Part shown: piece by piece, positions 45,302 to 57,385 of the stretch
Position numbering within the stretch: the first letter of the stretch is position 1
Layout of the letters: every line of letters begins with the position of its first letter
Assembly (NCBI GenBank): GCA_033439265.1
Contig: JAVTVX010000015.1
Span: 20,699,947-20,763,946 of the forward strand
DNA length: 64,000 nt
Reading direction: 5' to 3'
Source of the DNA: Dillenia suffruticosa
Taxonomy: Eukaryota; Streptophyta; Magnoliopsida; Dilleniales; Dilleniaceae
The notes under the pieces: generated by a model
What the model was told of the DNA's origin: nothing
Seen by the model: only the letters and a program-made list of their open reading frames with translations
Database searches by the model: none
Program-made: the position numbers and the translations under genes

Positions 45302-48300
45302 TGGTATCAGAGAAAACTTCGATCCCTTCCTCTTCAAGGTTGGGTGACCTTCCACCTTCCATCAACCTTACCCAATTTCAAAATATATCCTCCATTCAAT
45401 TAAGAGGAGGAAATTATTATCAATGGGCAGCCTTGATGAGAAGGGCGTTGGAACTTCACAACATGGAGGGTCACATACTTGATCAACCACTTGAAGAGTT
45501 GGATTCTTCCTTCAGAGAATGGAAGAAGAGGGACAACCATGTGTTTTTTCTTCTACTCAATTCCATGGATGAAACACACAAAGCTATGGTGACTTGTGCT
45601 CCCAATGCAAAACTAATATGGGACACAATGTTTTCTCTTTATGGCCAAGAATCTAACCTTGGCAGAATTTTTGGGCTCAAACGACAAATTTCAAACATCA
45701 AAAAGGAAGGAAAATCACTTCCTCAATACTTTGGGGAATATACGGATACTTGGAATGAGCTCTCCACTCTCCGCCCGGATTCCATAGATCTCAAAGTCCT
45801 CCAAAAGAGGAAAGAAGAAGATAAAATCTTTGGTCTTCTCATGGGTCTAGATGATTCCTACTCTCTTCTTAGACAAGAAATTCTCCGAATGAAGGAATTT
45901 CCTTCATTTGGAGAAGTGCAAAATATGACCCAACGAACGGAAGTTAGCATGCGTTTGGAAGAAAATTCCAAACTTAGACTTGAAGCTCAAGGTCACATGG
46001 CTACCGTTGAAGAGCACATGGCTGCCAAAGCACATCAAGTTCCAAAGAAAATTGATGTATGCACCCATTGCAAGAAAAGAGTACATACGAAGGAGAAGTG
46101 TTGGAACCTTCATCCTCATTTAAAGCCCAAGACTTCAAACCAAGGGAGCAACTTTCCGAGCAGCATAATGTACTTCACACCAAGCTTCAAGGACCTACCA
46201 TGGCCGATTTTGCTGCTCTTCAAAGTCAACTCAATGACATCTCCAAGAAGTTTCAACAACTTGCTCCCTCCAATGGTAAAAATCAAAATACTTTATCCTC
46301 ATTCAATTTCGAAGATTTTCTCATTGATTCGGGAACGGACCATCATATGGTAAGGGATAGAAGAAAAATCAAGTGTTTTAAAAAACTCCCTAATCATAAG
46401 ATAGTCCGTGTTGCCAATGGGCAAGATTTGAAAGTTGAGCAAATTGGGGAAATTGAACTTTTTGGAAAAACATCGAATGCTTTATTTGTTCCCCAACTCA
46501 CTTCAAATCTTTTGTCCATTAGCAAAGTCACTAAGGATCAAGGGTGTAGAGTTGTTTTTGACTCAAACACTGTTACTTTTCAGGATCTCATGTCGAATCA
46601 ATTGATTGGCAAAGGTTCTAGAAGAGTGGATCTATATTTTTTGGATCAAAAGCATCATGCACTCGTAGCTCATATCAAAGAAGATGCATCTCTTTGGCAT
46701 AAACGTTTTAGGCATCCTAGTGACCAAGCTTTAAAGCGTCTATTTCCAAGTATTAATATTGAAGATAGACTTTGTGAAGCTTGTATTCTGGGAAAGGAAA
46801 CCCGATCAATGTATCCCAATTCAAAAACAATTTATAAAGATTCTTTTGATTTAGTTCATTCGGATTTGTGGACTTCACCTATCAAATCTCATTTAGATTA
46901 CAAGTATTTCATTACTTTTGTAGACCAAAAAACTAGGTACACTTGGGTCTACCTTTTGAATACCAAAGATCAAGCTTTTGAAGCCTTTAAAAGTTATGAG
47001 AGATATGTGACCAAACTTTACAATGCTAACATTAAAATTCTAAGGACGGACCATGGTGGAGAATTCACTAGTTTGACATTTGAAAACTACCTTAGAGAGA
47101 ATGGCATTGTACATCAAATGTCTTGTATGTACACACCTCAACAAAATGGGGTGGCCGAAAGGAAAAATAGGCACATATTAGAAATAACTAGAGCTATGAT
47201 GTTTCATGCAAATGTGCCTAAGAAATTTTGGTGTGATGGAATAAAAACCGCTGTCCACCTAATAAACCTTATCCCATCTCAAGTCCTGGATGGCAAGTCA
47301 CCCTTAGAAGCCCTATTAGATAGAAAACCTAAGATATCTCATCTTAGAACATTCGGTTGTGTATGTTACATTCATATTCCAGCACACATGAGGGATAAGT
47401 TAGATCATAAAGGTAGAAAGTGCATATTTTTGGGGTATGCTTCCTTTGAAAAGGGGTATAGATGTTATGACCCTAAAACTAACCAAACATACACATCTAA
47501 GGATGTGATATTTGTGGAGAATGAGTCCTTTTTTGTAGATAATGAAGAACATCAATCATCAGAAGAAGAGAGCACTCCAAGCACGTGGAATTTCTTACTT
47601 CTCCCGAATCAATCATCTCCACCAATTGCAGAAGGAATCTCCCAAGAGACTAATGAGCAATCTCAAAATAATGAAGAAGAAGGATCAAACTCCATAGAAG
47701 AGAAGGCAGCCCACACTTCAGGGGGAGATCAAGAAACCGAAGAGGAAGAATCTGAGCATGTAGAGGGAGATTTGGATGCACCACCTCCTCACCTTAGGCG
47801 ATCCATGAGGCTTAGGGTTCCCTGTTCGGAATGGATTAACCGTAGAGTTTACTATAACTCAAGGTAACATCACATCCGATTTCTAATTATTATACCATCT
47901 CACATGTTTCTTTGAGCCACCAAAATTTTTTGAGTGGCATAGATAAAGAACAGGAGCCTAGGACATATGATGAAGCATCCAAGGACCCAAGGTGGAGAAA
48001 GGCAATGAAGGAAGAGCTAGATGCATTGACCAAGAACGGTACATGGGAAGTCACCTCTCTTCCAAAGAGCAAGCGAGCCGTCGGATGCAATGGGTATACA
48101 AAATCAAATATAAAAGTGATGGATCAATTGAAAGGTTTAAGGCAAGACTTGTGGCTAAAGGATTCACTCAAGCATATGAGATAGATTACAAAGAGACATA
48201 CGCACCCGTTGCCAAAATGAATACAATTAGGGTCTTGATGTCTCTTGCGGTGAACCATGGATGGAGCATGTTTTAAATGGATGTAGCAAATGCGTTCCTT

Positions 48301-48352
48301 CAAGGAGATCTCGAAGAAGAAGTGTACATGCAACTTCCTCAAGAGTTCCAAC
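45301..48352 (+). pseudogene. C1 gag-pol, first part (gag to RT)
   Basis: Starts at the LTR/PBS ATG (MVSEKTSIPSS). Compared with C2 and C3 it has single-base deletions near 46133 (end of gag), 47860 (connector) and 48088 (early RT), and a CAA-to-TAA stop at 48274-48276 in FQMDVANAF. The zinc knuckle reads CTHCKKRVHTKEKC, with Gly changed to Val. Protease (DSGTDHHM), integrase (HSDLWTSP, RTDHGGEF, AERKN) and hinge (APPPHLRRS-like) are readable. C2 cuts the frame after CMQLPQEFQ-like sequence at 48352. This is clearly a non-coding copy, older than C2. Confidence 0.92.
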
Positions 48353-48801
48353 TGTTGAAATATCAAAAAATAGAGCACAAGAAATGAAGAATACTTCTGA
48401 ATTTTATTGAAGAAGAATGAGAGCAAACATGGACAGATTTGAGAGTATTTTTCTCATAGTTTTTGGAGATACAATGAGGCTCTATTTATAGAGAAAAGGG
48501 AAAAATAGTCAGTAGAAAGTGGTATTCCCGTTGGAGCTCAAACCCCAAGGAATTCCAACAGCTAGTTTTTTGACTGTTGAAATATATGCTGCCCAAACTG
48601 CCCCTAGCTATTTGGGTTTGCTTCCTAGACTTTTCTCCAAACTTTTGGGCTTCCTTGGGCCTATTTTTGAATGTATTTTGGGTTGGTTTAGGCTGCCCAA
48701 ATGGGCCATGCTTGCTGGACAATGCATGCTGATTTTTGGACTTCTAAGTAGATGCACTTGGCTGGTGATGAAGATGGGTTAAGTTATCATTCTTTTCAAC
48801 A
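48353..48801 (-). repeat. C2 3' LTR
   Basis: Plus strand TGTTGAAATATC...CTTTTCAACA, next to purine tract complement CTCCCCCTCAA. Confidence 0.95.
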
Positions 48802-51800
48802 CTCCCCCTCAAGTTGGGTGCGTAGATATCGATAGTGCCCAACTTGTTCATGATTTCTTGAAGATGCATTGCAGTTCCCCCTTTTGTGAAGATATCAGCT
48901 AGTTGCTCTTTTCCTTTGATGTAGGGAGTGGCTATAAGCTTTTCTTCCACCTTTTGTCGAATGAAGTGACAATCAACTTCTATGTGTTTAGTCCTTTCAT
49001 GGAAGACCGGATTGGATGCAATATGAATTGCCGATTGATTGTCACAATGCAAGTTGATTGGTGTAGAAACATTGAACCCTAATTCCTCTACAAGAGCCTT
49101 CAACCATACAATCTCACTGGCTGCTGACGCCATTGCTCTATACTCAGCTTCTGCACTCGATCTTGACACCACATGTTGTTTTTTGCTTTTCCATGCTACC
49201 AAGTTGCCTCCTACGAACATGCAGTACCCGGTGGTAGATCTTCTATCCTTTGAATCGCTCGCCCAATCTGCATCGCAAAAGCCTTCAATTTGGGAGCTTC
49301 CATTGTTCTTCATCCAAATACCTAGTCCTGGTGATTTCTTGATGTAGTGAAGGATGCGCTCAACTGCTCTCCAATGACCCATCTTTGGAGAATGCATATG
49401 TTGACTAATTTGGCTCACGGCAAAGGCTATGTCTGGCCTAGTGATGGTGAGGTAGATCAGTCGTCCTACAAGTCTTTGATATCTCTCTATGTCCTCAAGT
49501 GGCTCCTCATCATCTACTAGAGGTCCAGTGGTGACAATAGGGCTACAAGCTGGCTTTCCTCCTAGCTTTCCTGTTTCCTGCAAAAGATCAAGTGCATATT
49601 TCCTTTGGGATAGAATTAACCCATTATTACAATAGGCTAACTCAATTCCTAGGAAATATTTTAGTCTCCCTAAATCTTTAATTTCAAACCTAGAACTCAA
49701 GAAATTTCTAACTATATCTATTAAATGCATGTCATTTCCAGTAATGATGATATCATCTACGTAAACTAAGGCTATCACTATTTTATCATTGTTTTTTCTA
49801 ATGAAAACAGAAGAGTCGCTATGGCATTTAACAAATCCACTACTAAGGAAAGCATGGCTTAATTTTGCATACCATGCCCTTGGGGATTGCTTCAGCCCGT
49901 AGATAGCCTTGCGTAGTTTGCACACGTTTCCTCCTTGTTGTTGGAACCCTTGAGGAAGTTGCATGTACACTTCTTCTTCGAGATCTCCTTGAAGGAACGC
50001 GTTTGCTACATCCATTTGAAACATGCTCCATCCATGGTTCACCGCAAGAGACATCAAGACCCTAATTGTATTCATTTTGGCAACGGGTGCGTATGTCTCT
50101 TTGTAATCTATCCCATATGCTTGAGTGAATCCTTTAGCCACAAGTCTTGCCTTAAACCTTTCAATTGATCCATCACTTTTATATTTGATTTTGTATACCC
50201 ATTTGCATCCGACGGCTCGCTTGCTCTTTGGAAGAGAGGTGACTTCCCATGTACCGTTCTTGGTCAATGCATCTAGTTCTTCCTTCATTGCCTTTCTCCA
50301 CCTTGGGTCCTTGGATGCTTCATCATATGTCCTAGGCTCCTGTTCTTTATCTATGCCACTCAAAAAATTTTGGTGGCTCAAAGAAACATGTGAGATGGTA
50401 TAATAATTAGAAATCGGATGTGATGTTACCTTGGAGTTATAGTAAACTCTACGGTTAATCCATTCCGAACGGGGAACCCTAAGCCTCGTGGATCGCCTAA
50501 GGTGAGGAGGTGGTGCATCCAAATCTCCCTCTACATGCTCAGATTCTTCCTCTTCGGTTTCTTGATCTCCCCCTGAAGTGTGGGCTGCCTCCTCTTCTAT
50601 GGAGTTTGATCCTTCTTCTTCATTATTTTGAGATTGCTCATTAGTCTCTTGGGAGATTCCTTCTGCAATTGGTGGAGATGATTGATTCGGGAGAAGTAAG
50701 AAATTCCACGTGCTTGGAGTGCTCTCTTCTTCTGATGATTGATGTTCTTCATTATCTACAAAAAAGGACTCATTCTCCACAAATATCACATCCTTAGATG
50801 TGTATGTTTGGTTAGTTTTAGGGTCATAACATCTATACCCCTTTTCAAAGGAAGCATACCCCAAAAATATGCACTTTCTACCTTTATGATCTAACTTATC
50901 CCTCATGTGTGCTGGAATATGAATGTAACATACACAACCGAATGTTCTAAGATGAGATATCTTAGGTTTTCTATCTAGTAGGGCTTCTAAGGGTGACTTG
51001 CCATCCAGGACTTGAGATGGGATAAGGTTTATTAGGTGGACAGCGGTTTTTATTCCATCACACCAAAATTTCTTAGGCACATTTGCATGAAACATCATAG
51101 CTCTAGTTATTTCTAATATGTGCCTATTTTTCCTTTCGGCCACCCCATTTTGTTGAGGTGTGTACACACAAGACATTTGATGTATAATGCCATTCTCTCT
51201 AAGGTAGTTTTCAAATGTCAAACTAGTGAATTCTCCACCATGGTCCGTCCTTAGAATTTTAATGTTAGCATTGTAAAGTTTGGTCACATATCTCTCATAG
51301 CTTTTAAAGGCTTCAAAAGCTTGATCTTTGGTATTCAAAAGGTAGACCCAAGTGTACCTAGTTTTTTGGTCTACAAAAGTAATGAAATACTTGTAGCCTA
51401 AATGAGATTTGATAGGTGAAGTCCACGAATCCGAATGAACTAAATCAAAAGCATCTTTATAAATTGTTTTTGAATTGGGATACATTGATCGGGTTTCCTT
51501 TCCCAGAATACAAGCTTCACAATGTCTATCTTCAATATTAATACTTGGAAATAGACGCTTTAAAGCTTGGTCACTAGGATGCCCAAAACGTTTATGCCAA
51601 AGAGATGCATCTTCTTTGATATGAGCTACGAGTGCATGATGCTTTTGATCCAAAAAATATAGATCCCCTCTTCTAGAACCCTTGCCAATCAATTGATTCG
51701 ACTTGAGGTCCTGAAAAGTAACAGTGTTTGGGTCAAAAACAACTCTACACCCTTGATCCTTGGTGACTTTGCTAATGGACAAAAGATTTGAAGTGAGTTG

Positions 51801-52994
51801 GGGAACAAATAAAGCATTTGATGTTTTTCCAAAAAGTTCAATTTCCCCAATTTGCTCAACTTTCAAATCTTACCCATTGGCAACACGGACTATCTTATGG
51901 TTAGGGAGTTTTTTAAAATGCTTGATTTTTCTTCTATCCCTTACCATTTGATGGTCCGTTCCCGAATCAATGAGAAAATCTTCGAAATTGAAAGAGGATA
52001 AAGTGTTTTGATTTTTACCATTGGAGGGAGCAAGTTGTTGAAACTTCTTGGAGATGTCATTGAGTTGACTTTGAAGAGCAGCAAAATCAGCCATGGTAGG
52101 TCCTTGAAGCTTGGTGTGAAGTACATTATGCTGCTCGGAAAGTTGCTCCCTTGGTTTGAAGGTCTTGGGCTTTAAATGAGGATGAAGGTTCCAACACTTC
52201 TCCTTCGTATGTCCTCTTTTCTTGCAATGGGTGCATACATCAATTTTCTTTGGAACTTGATGTGCTTTGGCAGCCATGTGCTCTTCAACGGTAGCCATGT
52301 GACCTTGAGCTTCAAGTCTAAGTTTGGAATTTTCTTCCAAACGCATGTTAACTTCCGTTCGTTGGATCATATTTTGCACTTCTCCAAATGAAGGAAATTC
52401 CTTCATTCGGAGAATTTCTTGTCTAAGAAGAGAGTAGGAATCATCTAGACCCATGAGAAGACCAAAGATTTTATCTTCTTCTTTCCTCTTTTGGAGGACT
52501 TTGAGATCTATGGAATCCGGACGGAGAGTGGAGAGCTCATTCCAAGTATCCGTATATTCCCCAAAATATTGAGGAAGTGATTTCCCTTCCTTTTTGATGT
52601 TTGAAATTTGTCGTTTGAGCTCAAAAATTCTGCCAAGGTTAGATTCTTGGCCATAAAGAGAAAACATTGTGTCCCATATTAGTTTTGCATTGGGAGCACA
52701 AGTCACCATAGCTTTGTGTGTTTCATCCATGGAATTGAGTAGAAGAAAAAACACATGATTGTCCCTCTTCTTCCATTCTCTGTAGCAAGAATCCACCTCT
52801 TCAAGTGGTTGATCAAGTATGTGACCCTCCAAGTTGTGAAGTTCCAGCACCCTTCTCATCAAGGCTGCCCATTGATAATAATTTCCTCCTCTTAATTGAA
52901 TGGAGGATATATTTTGAAATTGGGTAAGGTTGATGGAAGGTGGAAGGTCACCCAACCTTGAAGAGGAAGGGATCGAAGTTTGCTCTGATACCAT
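48744..52994 (-). pseudogene. C2 gag-pol with a single premature stop
   Basis: One frame from the LTR/PBS ATG at 52994 to a stop at 48744, 58 bp inside the 3' LTR, about 1416 codons. It is interrupted only by TAA at 51872-51870, where C1 and C3 have CAA (Gln in VANGQDLKV), at about residue 375 just after the protease. Zinc knuckle CTHCKKRGHTKEKC intact; protease DSG, integrase HSDSWTSP, RTDHGGEF and AERKN, RT YVDD, RNase H CDADWASD and CDNQSAIHIA all present. A single C-to-T change therefore separates it from a full ORF; only gag-protease could be made without readthrough. Confidence 0.94.
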
Positions 52995-53443
52995 GTTGAA
53001 ATATCAAAAAATAGAGCACAAGAAATGAAGAATACTTCTGAATTTTATTGAAGAAGAATGAGAGCATACATGGACAGATTTGAGAGCATTTTTCTCATAG
53101 TTTTTGGAGATACAATGAGGCTCTATTTATAGAGAAAAGGGAAAAATAGTCAGTAGAAAGTGATATTCCCGTTGGAGCTCAAACCCCAAGGAATTCCAAC
53201 AGCTAGTTTTTTTGACTGTTGAAATATATGCTGCCCAAACTGCCCCTAGCTATTTGGGTTTGCTTCCTAGACTTTTCTCCAAACTTTTGGGCTTCCTTGG
53301 GCCTATTTTTGAATGTATTTTGGGTTGGTTTAGGCTGCCCAAATGGGCCATGCTTGCTGGACAATGCATGCTGATTTTTGGACTTCTAAGTAGATGCACT
53401 TGGTTGGTGATGAAGATGGGTTAAGTTATCATTCTTTTCAACA
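52994..53443 (-). repeat. C2 5' LTR
   Basis: 450 bp, next to the PBS complement GCTCTGATACCA at 52982-52993. Confidence 0.95.
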
Positions 53444-54644
53444 CCAACAACAAGGAGGAAACGTGTGCAAACTACGCAAGGCTATCTACGGGCTGAAGCA
53501 ATCCCCAAGGGCATGGTATGCAAAATTAAGCCATGCTTTCCTTAGTAGTGGATTTGTTAAATGCCATAGCGACTCTTCTGTTTTCATTAGAAAAAACAAT
53601 GATAAAATAGTGATAGCCTTAATTTACGGAGATGATATCATCATTACAGGAAATGACATGCATTTAATAGATATAGTTAGAAATTTCTTGAGTTCTAGGT
53701 TTGAAATTAAAGATTTATGGAGACTAAAGTATTTCCTAGGAATTGAGTTAGCCTATTGTAATAATGGGTTAATTCTATCCCAAAGGAAATATGCACTTGA
53801 TCTTTTGCAGGAAACAGGAAAGCTAGGCGGAAAGCCAGCTTGTAGCCCTATTGTCACCACTGGACCTCTAGTAGATGATGAGGAGCCATTTGAGGACATA
53901 GAGAGATATCAAAGACATGTAGGACGACTGATCTACCTCACCATCACTAGGCCAGACATAGCCTTTGCCGTGAGCCAAATTAGTCAACATATGTATTCTC
54001 CAAAGATGGGTCATTGGAGAGCAGTTGAGCGCATCCTTCACTACATCAAGAAATCACCAGGACTAGGTATTTGGATGAAGAACAATGGAAGCTCCCAAAT
54101 TGAAGGCTTTTGCGATGCAGATTGGGCGAGCGATTCAAAGGATAGAAGATCTACCACCGGGTACTGCATGTTCATAGGAGGCAACTTGGTAGCATGGAAG
54201 AGTAAAAAACAGCATGTGGTGTCAAGATCGAGTGCAGAGGCTGAGTATAGAGCAATGGCGTCAGCAACCAGTGAGATTGTATGGTTGAAGGCTCTAGTAG
54301 AGGAATTAGGGTTCAATGTTTCTACACCAATCAACTTGCATTGTGACAATCAATCGGCGATTCATATTGCATCCAATCCGGTCTTCCATGAAAGGACTAA
54401 ACACATAGAAGTTGATTGTCACTTCATTCGACAAAAGGTGGAAGAAAAGCTTATAGCCACTCCCTACATCAAAGGAAAAGAGCAACTAGCTGATATCTTC
54501 ACAAAAGGGGGAACTGCAATGCATCTTCAAGAAATCATGAACAAGTTGGGCACTATCGATATCTACGCACCCAACTTGAGGGGGAGTGTTGAAAAGAAGA
54601 ATAACTTAACCCATCTTCATCACCAACCAAGTGCATCTACTTAG
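53444..54644 (+). pseudogene. C1 gag-pol, second part (RT-RNase H)
   Basis: Resumes C1 after C2 with QQQGGNVCKLRKAIYGLKQS. The RT active site is YGDD (IYGDDIIITG near 53625-53650) where the sister copies have YVDD, and DLGRLKYF is DLWRLKYF. RNase H keeps CDADWASD, SSAEAEYRAMA and CDNQSAIHIA, and the frame stays open to 54644, 58 bp into the 3' LTR. The Val-to-Gly change is one base and fits neutral decay of a copy already broken upstream. Confidence 0.92.
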
Positions 54645-55046
54645 AAGTCCAAAAATCAGCATGCATTGTCCAGCAAGCATGGCCCATTTGGGTAGCCTAA
54701 ATCAACCCAAAATACATTCAAAAATAGGCCCAAGGAAGCCCAAAAGTTTGGAGAAAAGTCTAGGAAGCAAACCCAAATAGGTAGGGGCAGTGTGGGCAGC
54801 ATATATTTCAACAGTCAAAAAACTAGCTGTTGGAATTCCTTGGGGTTTGAGCTCCAACGGGAATATTACTTTTGAATCACTTTCTACTGGCTATTTTTCC
54901 CTTTTCTCTATAAATAGAGCCTCATTGTATCTCCAAAAACCATGAGAAAAATGCTCTCAAATCTGTCCATGTATGCTCTCATTCTTCTTCAATAAAATTC
55001 AGAAGTATTCTTCATTTCTTGTGTTTTATTTTTTGATATTTCAACT
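54587..55046 (+). repeat. C1 3' LTR
   Basis: Follows purine tract TTGAGGGGGAG; ends TTTCAACT (A-to-T at the terminal base). Confidence 0.95.
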
Positions 55047-55960
55047 GTGGGCCCCGGGGAGGGTACCGCACCTCAGGATAGACGGGATAAGGAGGACTAT
55101 CGTGCTGGAAGAAAATGATAGCTAAATTAGGACAATCCTAATCAGCCGTATACACGATGACATGATCTCATTCTATGAGCATTATGGTAATTTTGTTTTG
55201 GCTCACCCTAAAATAGCATTATATTGCTCTTTTTTGGCTCCTACGGATGCTGAAAAAAATGGTTGATCATATAATGATGCAACATTTGATATAAATGTTG
55301 AGTATGATCACCGAGTTATAAAATGCAGACAATCCCATTTCGGATGAGATTCAAATACTGGGTATGATCCAGTCTTTTACCTAATTCATGGGAAATCATA
55401 AAAACTTGTCTCACGCATGACGAGAGTGTTTGTACTTTCGCTGATGTGAGTAGACATTGTGAGCTCGAGGAGGAGTGCTTGGAAGCGAGTAGGCGAGTAG
55501 ACTGCACTTGGGTCATGCTTATGTAGCAGATTGAGTAAGGACTCTCATGGTACCAAACCAACAACATAAGCATGTGAAGTAGACTTGAGGTCTAGGCAAT
55601 AAGAAACCATCCAAGAAAACCGATAACAAGGTACAAAAGCACAAGAAGAAGTGGTTTAATAAGACCAATCTGAAATTCTACATCTGAGATAGACTTTATC
55701 ATTCCGCTTATGACTATGACAAGTAGAAAGAATACCCTTCTTCTGTATGTGGCTTGAGTTTTGTCTCATCTATTATGATACTTGCTGATTTCTCTCTTTT
55801 GTGAATTGTAAAATCATGAGCCACCAACCATGTAACTTGAGATAGGAGCACGTACATAGAGTTTTGTCGAGTAAATCCTCAAGTTATGAGGATTTATGTG
55901 AATGACAAAGCATTTGTCGTCATCAGAGAGATCAGCACTTGCTATGACATTCTTTATGCT
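55047..55960 (+). pseudogene. B3 gag-protease, second part
   Basis: Continues B3 after C1: GTGGGCCCCGGGG..., aligning with B2 from 9751. The zinc-knuckle region (about 55675-55725) is degraded, and the protease region (LLWIV...ATNHV pattern in B) is present only as scraps near 55800-55840. Stops in all frames. Confidence 0.65.
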
Positions 55961-56924
55961 TTGATCATTCGACAGAATTTGATTTCAATACATTGTCTAA
56001 GATTTGTTAGGATATGCAAGAAAATCATCTGTCTTAATAAATATGACAATTCTTTGATATGTTCTAGTTTTATCCATGATAGATTGTATGTATCAGGTGC
56101 TACTCTTTCTAGTGGTTTTTTTATCATTCTTCTATTCCCTTTATATCTGATTGCGTAGATGATGATGTAAATGAATGACATAATAGATTAGATAATAGGG
56201 CAAAAGATGATGAATCGGTTAACAGCAAGTGGTTTGTTGGATCTGCTAACCAGATTCGAGTTACCCATATGTGAGTTTTGCCTAGCCGGCAAAACTACAA
56301 GAAAACCATTTGGTAATGCAATGAGAGCTGAGACTTCATTGCAGTTGGTCCACTCCAATATTTGTGGCCTTATGAGCATGAGAGCCTGAAATGGAGCTGT
56401 GTACATTATCATGTCCACAAACAAATACATGCGTTTCGGTTACATCTATCTAATCTCGTATAAGTCTGAGGTATTGGAATGTTTCAGGAGATTTATTAGC
56501 GAGATTGAGAATCAGTTAGACTTAAAAGTGAAAACTCTTAGAATCGATCGATGGCTTGAGTATTTTGTTAAAACAATTCAGAGAGCTCTATTTTGAGAAA
56601 TATACTACAAGATAGCTGACTATTCATACTACTTCTTTGGAGAATGAAGTAGCCAAGATAAGGAATAGGACTTTGTTGAAAATGATGAAATTTATGATGG
56701 CGCAGATCAATGTGTCCATCTCCTACTGGGGAGATGTTTTATTGACTGCTGTCTACGTTTTCAACCGTGTCTCATTAAAGTTTGTAGTCAATACCCCTAT
56801 ATGAGCTTTAGACAATCACACTGTCTCACATACGATGAGTTAGGCGAGTTAGGCCTGTAAAAAAATATGTATTCTTAAGTGAACATACAGACGGTGTTGT
56901 CATCGAGATTGAATCTCAAGATAC
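55961..56924 (+). pseudogene. B3 integrase remnant
   Basis: 56207-56390 reads LTRFELPICEFCLAGKTTRKPFG and LQLVHSNICGLMSMRA (catalytic Asp changed to Asn). 56399-56596 reads GYIYLISYKSEVLECFRRFISEIENQLDLKVKTLRIDRWLEYF. The Glu region is only suggested at 56640 (NEVAKIRNRT). Cut at GATAC by C3. Inactive. Confidence 0.75.
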
Positions 56925-57385
56925 TGTTGAAATATCAAAAAATAGAGCACAAGAAATGAAGAATACTTCTGAATTTTATTGAAGAAGAATGAGAGCATAC
57001 ATGGACATATTTGAGAGCATTTTTCTCATAGAGTTTTGGAGATACAATAAGGCTCTATTTATAGAGAAAAGGAAAAAATAGCCAGTAGATAGTGATTCAA
57101 AAGTAATATTCCCGTTGGAGCTCAAACCCCAAGGAATTCCAACAGCTAGTTTTTTGACTGTTGAAATATATACTACCCAAACTGCCCCTAGCTATTTGGG
57201 TTTGCTTCCTAGACTTTTCTCCAAACTTTTGGGCTTCCTTGGGCCTATTTTTGAATGTATTTTGGGTTGGTTAAGGCTGCCCAAATGTGTCATGCTTGCT
57301 GGACAATGCAGGCTGATTTTTGGGCTTCTAAGTAGATGTACTTGGTTGGTGATGAAGATGGGTTGAGTTATCCTTCTTTTCAACA
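56925..57385 (-). repeat. C3 3' LTR
   Basis: Plus strand TGTTGAAATATC...CTTTTCAACA; no difference found from the 5' copy. Confidence 0.95.

Larger units (their letters stand above)
48353..53443 (-). mobile_element. Copia element C2, nested in C1
   Basis: Minus strand. LTRs 48353-48801 (449 bp, 3' LTR) and 52994-53443 (450 bp, 5' LTR). TSD CCAAC at 48348-48352 and 53444-53448. About four substitutions and one 1-base indel between LTRs. Dropping C2 and one TSD restores the C1 reading through GFQQQGGNVC. Confidence 0.96.
44842..55046 (+). mobile_element. Copia element C1 (split by C2)
   Basis: 5' LTR 44842-45301 and 3' LTR 54587-55046, both 460 bp. TSD GTGGG at 44837-44841 and 55047-55051. The last base of the 3' LTR is T instead of A. 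About 12 differences between the LTRs by eye. Element C2 sits inside its RT region with its own TSD (CCAAC). Confidence 0.95.

Noticed and set aside
49039..49347. A 102-codon ORF antisense to RNase H present in C1, C2 and C3
   Set aside because: Conserved only because the sense RNase H is conserved; shadow frame.
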